From CAWJPW01 sp963844845 (GTDB lineage Bacteria > Acidobacteriota > Thermoanaerobaculia > Thermoanaerobaculales > Sulfomarinibacteraceae): a stretch of DNA of 64,000 bases. This document shows, piece after piece, positions 42,243 through 53,361 of the stretch. Each line of letters begins with the position of its first letter. The first letter of the stretch is position 1. The notes under the pieces are model-generated. The model made no database searches and was not told where the DNA came from. It saw only the letters and a list, made by a program, of their open reading frames with translations. The stretch is taken from contig CAWJPW010000011.1 in NCBI GenBank assembly GCA_963844845.1, positions 62,001 through 126,000 on the forward strand. The letters run 5' to 3'. Made by a program: the position numbers and the translations under genes.

Positions 42243-42884
42243 ATGAGCCTGCTGCGACGCAATCCGAAGGCAGCGGAGATCAAGCGCGAGCGCAAGGAGC
42301 GGATCTACGAGGCCGCCCGCGACTGTCTGTTCCGGCTGCCCGCGTCCCGAGTGACGCTGCAGGCGCTCGCACGACAGGCGGGAGTGAGCGAAGGCCTGCC
42401 CTCCATGTACTTCGGCTCGCTGGAGGAGCTGCTGGCGAAGGTGGCCGCCGCCGAGCTGACGTCGTGGGCGGAGGCAGCCCGAGTGGAGCTCTCGGCCGGC
42501 AGCGCGCTGACGACCAGCGCCGCCGCCGAAAGGCTTGCCGAACTCATCGCCGACCACCCCCTCCTCACCCGGACCCTGGCGGCGGTACCGCTCCTCCTGG
42601 AGTCTGCCACCGAGGCCGATCCTGCCGAGGCCATTCAGACTGCCCGGAACGAGGCCGTCGCCGCCGTCGCCAGAGCCGTCGCCGGCGCCTGCCCGGACCT
42701 CCTCGAGCACGACTCCGCGGTGCTCATCGAACGCCTCCTGGTGTTTGCCGCCGGTCTCGAGCCGCGGCTCCGGCCATTGGGGGGGGTGGCCCTCGTCGCG
42801 GGCGCCCCCAGCGTCGACGCTTCCGTCGAGCTGAAGCGGGTCGCCAACGCCCTGGCGGCTGACGCAGCGGCTCGGCTCTCCTGA
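42243..42884 (+). CDS. TetR family transcriptional regulator
   Basis: The 213-residue protein has an N-terminal helix-turn-helix of TetR type (RIYEAARDCLFRLPASRVTLQALARQAGVSEGLPSMYFGSLEELLAKV) and a variable all-helical ligand domain. TATCAT (42203-42208) and TGGAGG precede the ATG. Its regulated genes are not obvious: the flanks are a decayed fragment and the sucA operon. The ligand cannot be predicted. Confidence 0.88.
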   Translation: MSLLRRNPKAAEIKRERKERIYEAARDCLFRLPASRVTLQALARQAGVSEGLPSMYFGSLEELLAKVAAAELTSWAEAARVELSAGSALTTSAAAERLAELIADHPLLTRTLAAVPLLLESATEADPAEAIQTARNEAVAAVARAVAGACPDLLEHDSAVLIERLLVFAAGLEPRLRPLGGVALVAGAPSVDASVELKRVANALAADAAARLS

Positions 42885-43147
42885 GGCTCGTGTCCCGAGG
42901 GTCTCCGGATCGGGCCGCAAGGGTGATACGACGATGAATCGTTCACATTCTCGTGACGCCCCCCGGAAATGTCATAATTCAAGGGCCTGTTGCTGGGATC
43001 GGCCGGCAGGGCCGCCGGGGCTTGCCCGGTTGTCGCTCCTGACGCGGACATCTCTGGTGCGCGCCAACGCCCTGGCGAATCGACCCTGGGCAGCGCAAAC
43101 TGCTGCTCCAGCGCCTCGCCGCAAGCACGACGGAGGACTCGAGACCC
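42885..43147 (+). promoter_or_regulatory. Upstream region of the sucA operon
   Basis: The region contains an ACGAT-GA-ATCGT palindrome (42931-42942), a TCATAATT stretch (42972-42979) that could be a -10, and a GGAGG 11 nt before the GTG start. A leader of about 160 nt is implied. Confidence 0.35.
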
Positions 43148-45937
<2,790 letters not shown>

Positions 45938-46051
45938 GGGAATGCGTCGGAGGCCGAGCCGTTTCTGAGATGATACCGAGATCACCGGACAGGGTACTCG
46001 GCCGGTCCAGCCGGCAGCCCGCACGTCCGGGTACGGGAGGAGCCTCGAGGT

Positions 46052-47404
46052 ATGAGCGTTGAAGTCACCGTCCCCCAGGTCGGCGAGAGCATCACCGAAG
46101 GCATCCTGGCCGAGTGGGTCGCCAAGGACGGGGCCGCCGTGGCCATGGACGACCCCCTCTTCATCCTGGAGACCGACAAGGTCACCATGACCATCAACGC
46201 GGAGATCGCGGGCCGCCTCGCCATCTCGGTTGCGGCCGGCGAGACCGTCGAGGTGGGGCAGAAGGTGGCCACCATCGACCCCGACGCCGCCGGCCGAGCC
46301 CCGGCCGACAAGCCCGAGAAGCCGAAGGCCAAGAAGGAACCGGTGCCGGTGGCGAAGAAAGCCGAGAGCAGCGCCTCCGGCGGTACCGAGCCGGGGCCCG
46401 CGCCGCCGCAGCAGCACCAGGCGGCGCCCGAGCCGGCGCCTGCAGTGCCCCGCGGCGGCCCTCCTATCACGGCTCCGGCCGGGATGCCGCAGGCCCGCGC
46501 CAAGCTCGCTCACCCCGACGACCTCTCCCCGGCGGTGCGGCGGCTGGTGGCCGAGCACGACCTCGACCCCTCCCGCATCGAGGGCAGCGGCCGCGGCGGA
46601 CGGCTCACCAAGGAGGACGTCCTGCGCCACATGGAGCACTCGGCGACGCCGGCGCCGCCGGCCACCACTGACGCACGCGCCCCCGCTCCCGCGGCCTCCC
46701 GCGAGGAGCGACAGACCCGACGTACCATGAGCACCCTCCGCCAGCGGGTAGCCGAGCGCCTCGTCCAGGTGCAGCAGACCGCCGCCATCCTCACCACCTT
46801 CAACGAGGCCGACATGAGCCGCGTGATGGCGCTGCGCTCGCAGTGGCGGGCCGAGTTCCGCGACCGTCACGGCACCGACCTGGGCTTCATGTCCTTCTTC
46901 GTCAAGGCGGCCGTCGAGGCCCTGCGCACGGTGCCCGCGGCGAACGCCTTCATCGACGGCGCCGAGATCGTCGAGAACCACTTCTATGACATCGGCGTGG
47001 CCGTGAGCACCGAGCGGGGCCTGGTGGTACCGGTGGTCCGCGACGCCGACCTGCTGTCCTTTGCCAGGCTCGAGGCCGAGATCGGTGACCTGGCCAAGCG
47101 GGCACGCGAGCGCACCCTCGAGCTCTCCGATCTCACCGGCGGCGTCTTCACCATCTCCAACGGCGGTGTCTTCGGGTCGATGATGTCAACACCCATCCTC
47201 AACCCGCCGCAGAGCGCGATCCTCGGCATGCACGCGATCCAGAAGCGGGCCGTCGTCGTGGAGGACGAGATCGTGATCCGCCCGATGATGTACCTCGCCC
47301 TCTCCTACGACCACCGCCTCATCGACGGCCGCGAGGCGGTGACGTTCCTCAAGCGCATCAAGGAGTGCATCGAGGATCCCGAGCGCCTGCTGCTGGAGGT
47401 GTGA
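46052..47404 (+). CDS. sucB: Dihydrolipoamide succinyltransferase (E2)
   Basis: The 450-residue protein begins with one lipoyl domain whose lysine K43 lies in ETDKVTM. An Ala/Pro linker follows, then a peripheral-subunit binding domain (LSPAVRRLVAEHDLDPSRIEG), and the acyltransferase core ending with LSYDHRLIDGREAV (active-site histidine). FTISNGGVFGS is typical of the 2-oxoglutarate rather than the pyruvate enzyme. GGGAGGAG lies upstream. It sits between E1 and E3 genes, 4 bp before lpd. Confidence 0.96.
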   Translation: MSVEVTVPQVGESITEGILAEWVAKDGAAVAMDDPLFILETDKVTMTINAEIAGRLAISVAAGETVEVGQKVATIDPDAAGRAPADKPEKPKAKKEPVPVAKKAESSASGGTEPGPAPPQQHQAAPEPAPAVPRGGPPITAPAGMPQARAKLAHPDDLSPAVRRLVAEHDLDPSRIEGSGRGGRLTKEDVLRHMEHSATPAPPATTDARAPAPAASREERQTRRTMSTLRQRVAERLVQVQQTAAILTTFNEADMSRVMALRSQWRAEFRDRHGTDLGFMSFFVKAAVEALRTVPAANAFIDGAEIVENHFYDIGVAVSTERGLVVPVVRDADLLSFARLEAEIGDLAKRARERTLELSDLTGGVFTISNGGVFGSMMSTPILNPPQSAILGMHAIQKRAVVVEDEIVIRPMMYLALSYDHRLIDGREAVTFLKRIKECIEDPERLLLEV

Positions 47405-47408
47405 GGCC

Positions 47409-48806
47409 ATGAAGACCTACGAGCTCGTGGTGATCGGCGCCGGGCCGGGAGGCTACGTGGGCGCCATCCGCGCGGCCCAGCTGGGCCTCAGCGTGGCGGT
47501 CGTCGACGACAACCCCGCCCTGGGCGGCACCTGCCTGCGGGTGGGCTGCATCCCCTCCAAGGCGCTGCTCGAGTCCTCCGAGCTCTTTGCCGAGGCGCGC
47601 GACCACTTTGCGGAGCACGGCATAGGCATCTCCTCCCCAACGCTCGACCTCGAGGCGATGATGACGCGCAAGGAGCGCATCGTCTCCGACCTCACGAACG
47701 GGGTCGGCCTGCTCATGAAGAAGAACTCCATCGACGTCTTCACGGGCCGGGGCGTGCTCAGCGACCGCAACCGGGTGACGGTGAAGGCCGACGACGGCGA
47801 GCACGAGCTGGTGGCCAAGCACGTGCTGCTGGCGATGGGCAGCGTTCCGGTCGAGCTTCCCTTCCTGCCCTTCGACGGTGAGCGCGTCGTCTCCTCCACC
47901 GAGGCGCTGGCCTTCACCAAGGTACCCAGACACCTCGTGGTGATTGGCGGCGGCGCCATCGGCCTGGAGATGGGTAGCGTCTGGCGCCGGCTCGGCGCCG
48001 ACGTCACGGTGGTGGAGATGCTTCCGCGCATTGCTCCCTTCGCCGACGCCCAGATATCCAAGCAGCTGCAGCGCGCGCTCCAGTCGCAGGGGATGGAGTT
48101 CCGGCTCGCCGCCAAGGTCAGCGCCGCCGAGGTTCTCAAGACCAAGGTCAAGCTCACCGTGGAGCCCGACAAGGGCGAGACTGAGCAGGTCGACTGCGAC
48201 CGGGTGCTGGTCTCGGTGGGACGCCGCCCCGCCAGCCGCGGCTGCGGCCTCGAGGAGATCGGCGTCGAGGTGGACGGCGGTGGACGGGTGGTTGTGGACT
48301 CAGACCTCCGCACCACGGTCCCAGGGGTCTTCGCCATCGGCGACCTCGTCAGCGGGCCCATGCTGGCGCACAAGGCCTCCGAGGAGGCCGTGGCGGTAGC
48401 CGAGCATCTCGCCGGCATGCCCGGTCACGTCAACTACGACACCATCCCCTCGGTGGTCTACACCGACCCCGAGCTGGCCATGGTGGGCCGCACCGAGGAG
48501 GAGCTCAAGGAGCGCGGCGTGCCGTACTCCGCGGGCCGCTACTACTTCAAACCCAACGGCCGTGCCAAGGCCATGGGCCACACCGACGGGCTGGTCAAGA
48601 TCCTCGCCCACGCCGACACCGACCGTATCCTCGGCGTCCACATGCTGGGGCCTCGGGTCTCCGAGCTCATCAGCGAGGCGGTGACGGCCATGGAGTTCGC
48701 CGCCTCGGCCGAGGACCTCGCCCGCATCTGCCACGCCCACCCCACCCTCTCGGAGGTGGTGCACGAGGCGGCCCTGGCAGTGGAAAAACGAGCAATCCAC
48801 GGGTAG
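47409..48806 (+). CDS. lpdA: Dihydrolipoyl dehydrogenase (E3)
   Basis: E3 reoxidises the lipoyl groups of E2 with FAD and NAD. The 465-residue protein has the FAD site VVIGAGPGGYVGAIRAAQLG, the redox disulfide GGTCLRVGCIPSK (C42, C47), the NAD site IGGGAIGLEMGSVW, IGDLVSGPMLAHKA, and the C-terminal base motif CHAHPTLSEV (His-Glu dyad). It completes the sucA-sucB operon. Confidence 0.97.
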   Translation: MKTYELVVIGAGPGGYVGAIRAAQLGLSVAVVDDNPALGGTCLRVGCIPSKALLESSELFAEARDHFAEHGIGISSPTLDLEAMMTRKERIVSDLTNGVGLLMKKNSIDVFTGRGVLSDRNRVTVKADDGEHELVAKHVLLAMGSVPVELPFLPFDGERVVSSTEALAFTKVPRHLVVIGGGAIGLEMGSVWRRLGADVTVVEMLPRIAPFADAQISKQLQRALQSQGMEFRLAAKVSAAEVLKTKVKLTVEPDKGETEQVDCDRVLVSVGRRPASRGCGLEEIGVEVDGGGRVVVDSDLRTTVPGVFAIGDLVSGPMLAHKASEEAVAVAEHLAGMPGHVNYDTIPSVVYTDPELAMVGRTEEELKERGVPYSAGRYYFKPNGRAKAMGHTDGLVKILAHADTDRILGVHMLGPRVSELISEAVTAMEFAASAEDLARICHAHPTLSEVVHEAALAVEKRAIHG

Positions 48807-48875
48807 CCCGGGCTTCGCGGCGACGCAGAGGCGGTAAGGCGAGGCGCCGCCGTGGCGAACGATCGATGCCGCGCC

Positions 48876-48902
48876 CTGCCGGTCGGCCTCTCCGCCCGGC
48901 AG
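48876..48902. terminator. Stem-loop after lpdA
   Basis: CTGCCGG and CCGGCAG lie 13 nt apart between two convergent genes. The stem is modest and has no T-run. Confidence 0.35.
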
Positions 48903-48940
48903 TCGGCCCTGGGCGGTCGTTGCTCGAGTAGGTGCTGGGG

Positions 48941-49399
48941 CTATCCGGTCGCCATCGCCTCCTCGACGTCCTCGAGCGGCAGCCCGAGCCAGCGGCAGGC
49001 ATCCTCCAGCGTGCGGAACGCCTCGGACTCACGCCCATCCGTGGTGGCGTGCAGGGCGTACATTCGGAACAACCCGTAGGAGAGCTCACCGGCGGTGACG
49101 AAGGCATGCCGCGCGCCTTGGCTCGGGCGCATCGACTGGCTGAGCCGACTCACGTCGTCGGCGCTCAGCGATGCAGGGTCGGCCTGACGCAGGTCGATGA
49201 CCTGCCGGTACGCAGGATCGAACGCCGGGTCCGCCAGCAGACGGTCCCGCATTGCCACGATCTCGCGGAACCCGATGCGTCCCGCCATGTGCACGACGAC
49301 GAGCTGGAGATCGGGTCGAACGAGGTGCAGGCTCGGCATGCGGCGTAACCCCCCAGAGTCATGCTCCCTGCGATTGGGAGTCCCCTTCTTTTCTTGCAT
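48941..49399 (-). CDS. Small STAS/SpoIIAA-like hypothetical protein
   Basis: The 152-residue protein has a beta-alpha pattern: LQLVVVHMAGRIGFREIVAMRDRLLADPAF, then YRQVIDLRQADPASLSADDV, then HAFVTAGELSYGLFRMYAL and an ending TLEDACRWLGL. This layout is common in small STAS-like proteins of uncharacterised function. ATG at 49399 is 7 nt after a TAGAAC on the minus strand, in line with leaderless starts here. An ATG at 49339 with a GGGGGG upstream is the alternative and would give 132 residues. Confidence 0.65.
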   Translation of the reverse strand: MQEKKGTPNRREHDSGGLRRMPSLHLVRPDLQLVVVHMAGRIGFREIVAMRDRLLADPAFDPAYRQVIDLRQADPASLSADDVSRLSQSMRPSQGARHAFVTAGELSYGLFRMYALHATTDGRESEAFRTLEDACRWLGLPLEDVEEAMATG

Positions 49400-49406
49400 G
49401 AAGTTC

Positions 49407-49412
49407 GTTCTA
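49407..49412 (-). promoter_or_regulatory. -10 element before the STAS-like gene
   Basis: TAGAAC on the minus strand ends 7 nt before the ATG at 49399. The surrounding 50 bp are AT-rich. Confidence 0.4.
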
Positions 49413-49634
49413 TGTCAATAGTTTAATCTGCAAATCTTCCGCGCAGTACGACCGAATCGTCGCCGCGAAGAAACCGGCTCCCGACCACTCTGCCCCACCG
49501 ATGAGCACACCGTCCCCGACATACAGCTACTGCCTCTGAAGAGTACTGAGAACCAACCCGAGTCGGTCGACACAGGACCTGCCTTCCCTAGACCGTCACC
49601 CTCTCCCGGCGTGCATCCCTACGCCGCACTGCGG

Positions 49635-49685
49635 TAAGATGACGCCATGATGCGACGAAGGGGCACATGGAGGGCCGCCGAATGA
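49635..49685 (+). promoter_or_regulatory. Promoter and 12-codon leader minicistron before the patatin gene
   Basis: TAAGAT (49635-49640) is followed by 6 nt and ATG at 49647. This opens a frame of 12 codons (MMRRRGTWRAAE) that stops at TGA 49683-49685, overlapping the patatin ATG at 49682 (ATGA). The leader could start without a ribosome site and couple translation to the main gene. GGAGGG inside it serves as the main ribosome site. Confidence 0.4.
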
Positions 49686-51310
49686 CGATCCGCCGCGCCA
49701 ACGTACTGCTCGTGAACCCCGGCGAGGGGCCCGGTGAGGACCTGGCCGTGCTGCTCGGCGAGAGGCCGCTGGCCGGGTCCGATGGGCCGGAGCTGGAGAT
49801 CGACCTGGAGCGGACCACCTCGCTGGAGGCCGGCGCCAGACTCGCCACCCGGCGGCACTGGGACGCGGTGATCCTCGATGCACGCGCCGGACGCGGCGGT
49901 GAGCGTGCGGTGCTCCACCTGCTCGACGGCATCCGCCAGGAGGACGACCGCGAGCTGCGCTTCCCCCTGCGCAGGTTGATCATCGTGATCGGCAGTGGAG
50001 ACGACACGGCGGACGATCGGCTGGCCTTCTCCCTCGGCGGTCAGCACGTGGGCGTATGCCTTCGCGACCGCGGCCTCCGCCGCCGTCTCTCCGCCGCCCG
50101 CCGCCGGCGCGAGTCGGAGAGCCTCGGGGCTGCTCTGGGGGAAGCGATCGTCCGGCTCACGTTACGGCAGCGGCGTGGACTCAAGGCACTCAACCTCGCC
50201 GGCGGCGGCATCACCGGCCTGTACTACGAGCTCGGCGTTCTCAAGTGTCTGGACGACTGCCTCGACCTCGACCTCCGAGACGTCGACCTCTTCTACGGGA
50301 TCAGTGCCGGCGCCATCGCTGCCGCCGGTCTCGCCAACGGCTACAGCATCGACGAGCTTCTCGACGGCCTCGGGCGCCCCGAGGCCGGGTGGATCAACCG
50401 CCTGCAGCTCTCGTGGCGGCACCTCAACCTCGGCGAGATCCCCAAGCGGGTCCTCCTGCTGCAGCGTGAGCTCCTCCGCTACCTGTGGCGCATGGTGCGT
50501 CGCGAGGACGAGTTCACCCTCGCCTCCGTGGTGGGCCTCTCGGCGGTGCTGCTGGGTCCCATCTTCGACAACACCGGCTTCGAGACCATGCTGCGTGAGC
50601 TCTTCACGGCTCCCGGCCACAGCAACGACTTCCGAGAGCTCGGAAAGGAGCTCTACGTCGGCGCCACCGACCAGGATCGCCGCGAGCATGTCCTCTTCGG
50701 GTCGGACGGCCATGACGGGGTGCCCATCAGCCGGGCGGTACAGGCTTCGACCGCCCTGCACCCCTTCTTCCCCAGCGTCGACATCGACGGGCGGCGGTAC
50801 ACCGACGGCATCGTGACCAAGACCTGCAACCTCAGGGCGGCGGTGGACCGCGGGGCCGAGCTGGTGTTCGTGGTGGATCCCTTCGTACCGCTGATCTCCG
50901 ACGACGCCGGCTTCAACTCCCGCCACGGCAACATGTGGGTCGTCGAGCAGGATCTCAAGACGATGTCCTACAGCCGCTACGAGCAGGCCCGCAACGAGCT
51001 GCTGCGGCGCAGCCAACACGTCTCGATCTTCACCTTCCTGCCCTCCAACCGGGTGCGCAAGCTGATGAGCCGCAAGAACCCGCTGGTATCCACCGGCTTC
51101 GACGAGATCGTGTGCCAAGCCTACCTCAGCACCTACCGGCGGCTTGGACAGCTGGAGCCGCGCCTCAGCCCGGAGCTGGAAGCCCACGGGATCGCGTTCG
51201 ACCGCACCCCCGCCACCGAGAAGGCCGAGCGCCTCCACCGTGCCAGGCGCCCACGCGCCCGCATGCTGGTGGACGGGAAGCGGGGCCGGCAGCGGTCCAG
51301 CGCCGCCTGA
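49682..51310 (+). CDS. Pseudo-receiver - patatin-like phospholipase fusion
   Basis: The 542-residue protein starts with a receiver-like fold (ANVLLVNPGEGPGEDLAVLL, then HWDAVILDARAG, then RLIIVIGSGDDT) that lacks the acidic pair of true receivers. From residue 165 it is a patatin lipase: oxyanion loop AGGGITG near 174, nucleophile elbow GISAG with S208, and the Asp partner in YTDG (D375). Patatins hydrolyse acyl groups from phospholipids or neutral lipids. There is no signal peptide, so it is cytosolic or peripheral. The sensor-like N-terminus suggests regulated activity, by inference. Confidence 0.82.
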   Translation: MTIRRANVLLVNPGEGPGEDLAVLLGERPLAGSDGPELEIDLERTTSLEAGARLATRRHWDAVILDARAGRGGERAVLHLLDGIRQEDDRELRFPLRRLIIVIGSGDDTADDRLAFSLGGQHVGVCLRDRGLRRRLSAARRRRESESLGAALGEAIVRLTLRQRRGLKALNLAGGGITGLYYELGVLKCLDDCLDLDLRDVDLFYGISAGAIAAAGLANGYSIDELLDGLGRPEAGWINRLQLSWRHLNLGEIPKRVLLLQRELLRYLWRMVRREDEFTLASVVGLSAVLLGPIFDNTGFETMLRELFTAPGHSNDFRELGKELYVGATDQDRREHVLFGSDGHDGVPISRAVQASTALHPFFPSVDIDGRRYTDGIVTKTCNLRAAVDRGAELVFVVDPFVPLISDDAGFNSRHGNMWVVEQDLKTMSYSRYEQARNELLRRSQHVSIFTFLPSNRVRKLMSRKNPLVSTGFDEIVCQAYLSTYRRLGQLEPRLSPELEAHGIAFDRTPATEKAERLHRARRPRARMLVDGKRGRQRSSAA

Positions 51311-51503
51311 GAGAAGCACGGGCCGGCGGCAGGGGGGTGAGGAGCCCCCGCCCTCCCCCGCCAACCCGGGGAGGTCCCGTCGAGCGGTCGGAGCGCCACG
51401 GCGCCGAGCCCGTAGCAAGGTCGCTCCGATCCGGCCTACTCTCCACCGGCCGCCCGCTCAACCCACGGCGGGTGTCAGCTCCGCGTGCTGCCGCGAATCG
51501 GAG

Positions 51504-51532
51504 TTGATTTTCATCGCTGTGGAATCGAGAAT
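51504..51532 (+). promoter_or_regulatory. Promoter of the renalase-like gene
   Basis: TTGATT (51504-51509), a 17-bp spacer and GAGAAT (51527-51532) precede a GGGAGG ribosome site and the ATG at 51553. Confidence 0.5.
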
Positions 51533-51552
51533 CATGAAGCAGGGAGGCGCAC

Positions 51553-52530
51553 ATGACGGCTGACAGGGTGGCGGTGGTGGGCGGGGGAATCGCCGGGCTG
51601 ACGTGCGCCGGTGAGCTCGAGCGGGCGGGTCTGCAGGTGGAGGTCTTCGACTCCGGGCGGGCACCGGCGGGCCGCGCGGCCACCCACCGGGGCGACGGTG
51701 CCGAGATCGACCACGGCGCGCCGTGCTTTCAGGTGACCGACCCCACCTTCGCCGCGGCGGTGGAGCGTTGGCGCGGGCCCGGCGTGGTGGCCGCCTGGGC
51801 GCCGCGAACCGTCGCCCTGGACAGCGGCCACGTGGTCCCGGTGAGGGGCGATGACGAGCGCCTCGTAGGCGTCCCGTCGATGAGCTCGATCGCCCGCCAC
51901 CTGGCCGGAGGGCTCACGGTCCACCCGGGCCGCACTGTGCGCGAGCTGCTCCGGACCGAGGCCGGCTGGTACCTGGACATGGCGGAGGAACAGGCCGGAC
52001 CCTACCGCCGGGTGGTGGTCGCAACCGCGGCCAGTCAGGCCGTGGCTCTCCTCCGTCCAGCGCAGGAGCTGGCGTGGTACGCCACGCAGGTTCGTACCTT
52101 CCCCATCTGGGTCGTGGCGGTGGCGTTCGCGGCCCCGGTACCGGTGGCCTTCGACCTGGCGTACGCCTACCAGGCACAGCTCACGGTGGCGGTGCGCAAC
52201 AGCAGCAAGCCCAGACGGGGAGCGCACGAAGCGTGGGCGCTGCACGCCTCCACCGGATGGACTCAGGGGCACGTGGGCCTCGAGCCAGCGCGGGTGGTCG
52301 AGGTCCTGTGCGGAGAGCTTGCGAGCGTTGCGAACGAACCGCTTCCGGAGATCACCTACTCGTTTGCCCACCGCTGGAGCGCCGCGCTGCCGCAGAACCC
52401 CCTGGGCGTCGGCTCGCTGTGGGATCCCGACCTGGGCCTCGGGGCGTGCGGTGACTGGTGCCGCGGCAACCTCGTCGAGGACGCGTACCTGTCCGGGATG
52501 CACCTCGCGCAGCGAGTTATCGACGGCTAG
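51553..52530 (+). CDS. Renalase-like FAD-dependent oxidoreductase
   Basis: The 325-residue flavoprotein opens with the dinucleotide motif VAVVGGGIAGLTCAGELERAG, then SGRAPAGRAATHR and DHGAPCFQV, as in bacterial renalases that reoxidise non-canonical dihydropyridine forms of NAD(P)H. VVVATAASQAVALL and the C-terminal FAD site LGACGDWCRGNLVEDAYLSG are also present. Its stop codon TAG is the first part of a CTAG-ended inverted-repeat element. Confidence 0.85.
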   Translation: MTADRVAVVGGGIAGLTCAGELERAGLQVEVFDSGRAPAGRAATHRGDGAEIDHGAPCFQVTDPTFAAAVERWRGPGVVAAWAPRTVALDSGHVVPVRGDDERLVGVPSMSSIARHLAGGLTVHPGRTVRELLRTEAGWYLDMAEEQAGPYRRVVVATAASQAVALLRPAQELAWYATQVRTFPIWVVAVAFAAPVPVAFDLAYAYQAQLTVAVRNSSKPRRGAHEAWALHASTGWTQGHVGLEPARVVEVLCGELASVANEPLPEITYSFAHRWSAALPQNPLGVGSLWDPDLGLGACGDWCRGNLVEDAYLSGMHLAQRVIDG

Positions 52531-52693
52531 TGTCCTGTTTGGGAAGTCCGATGTGCTATTCGGGGAGTCAGCGCGGTTCCTGGCAAGGCGCGACGACGCA
52601 GTCGTAGTCTGACTACTTCAAGGAGTCGCAACGCCGCCAGGGGCCGCGATGGCCCGCGAGGAGTGCATCGGGATTTTCCAAACAGGACACTAG
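52527..52693. mobile_element. 167-bp CTAG-ended MITE-like element
   Basis: The ends are near-perfect inverted repeats of about 27 bp: CTAGTGTCCTGTTTGG at the left and CCAAACAGGACACTAG at the right, with inner GATG / CATC also paired. CTAG at both ends is either a target duplication or part of the repeats. The inside holds a further GTAGT-CTG-ACTAC hairpin and no gene. The left CTAG contains the stop codon of the renalase-like gene. Confidence 0.72.
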
Positions 52694-52957
52694 CGAGGCC
52701 CCGAGCAGTAGACGGAGGAGGGGATCCAGGGGACGCTCTCCCACCCCCGTCGCCGCAAGAACCGTCTTTCGGGGACGCGGGTACCGCGATGCACCGGGCG
52801 CGAAGCACTCTCGTCGGGTGCGTGACCTTCTCGAGCGAGGGTTGGAGATCACGCCGCAGCCGAGAAGATGGAGTGGAACGGGAAGGCTCCGACCGTCCTC
52901 TGCGTCCCGATCTCCGCCTCCGACCTGCGGTCAGCGACCGGTCAACAGACAATGCGC

Positions 52958-52975
52958 TACAGTGCTGCACCGAGG
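52958..52975 (+). promoter_or_regulatory. -10-like hexamer and RBS before the deacetylase remnant
   Basis: TACAGT (52958-52963) and CGAGG (52971-52975) precede a TTG at 52981. The interval between the MITE-like element and this point (52694-52957) shows no other gene. Confidence 0.35.
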
Positions 52976-52980
52976 TCTCG

Positions 52981-53361
52981 TTGCTGCTCTTCGCCGCTGA
53001 CCACCTGCCGCTGCCACCGGGCCACCACTTCCCGGCGTCCAGGTACCAACTCCTCCGGGAGCGCGTGCTGGCCGCGGACCTGGCCGCCCTCGCCCCCGCG
53101 CTGGACGAGGCACTGACCCGGGTGGATGCCGACCTCGCCGTCTTTCTCGCCGGCGACGACCCCTTCGCGGAGGAGCGCTACGGCCGTACGGCCCTGTCCA
53201 AGGGGGGCCTGGCCCGGCGTGACCGCATGGTCCTCGACGCCTGCCGGAAGCACACGCTCCCGGTGGCGGTGACCATGGCCGGAGGGTACGCCCGCCGGGT
53301 AGAGGAAATCGTCGACATCCATATCGCCACCACCCGGCTGGCAGCGGAGGTGCCGGCGTGA
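52981..53361 (+). pseudogene. Internally deleted histone-deacetylase family (AcuC-like) remnant
   Basis: The 126-residue frame starts like bacterial histone-deacetylase-fold amidohydrolases (FAADHLPLPPGHHFPASRYQLLRERV). It then jumps straight into their C-terminal part (LAVFLAGDDPFAEERYGRTALSKGGLARRDRMVLDAC, VAVTMAGGYARRVEEIVDIH). Around 170 residues with the catalytic HD-x-H-GNGT region and most zinc ligands are missing. The frame is otherwise intact and its stop overlaps the photolyase start (GTGA), so the remnant may persist to carry translation into the next gene. TTG with CGAGG upstream is the likely start. Confidence 0.75.
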
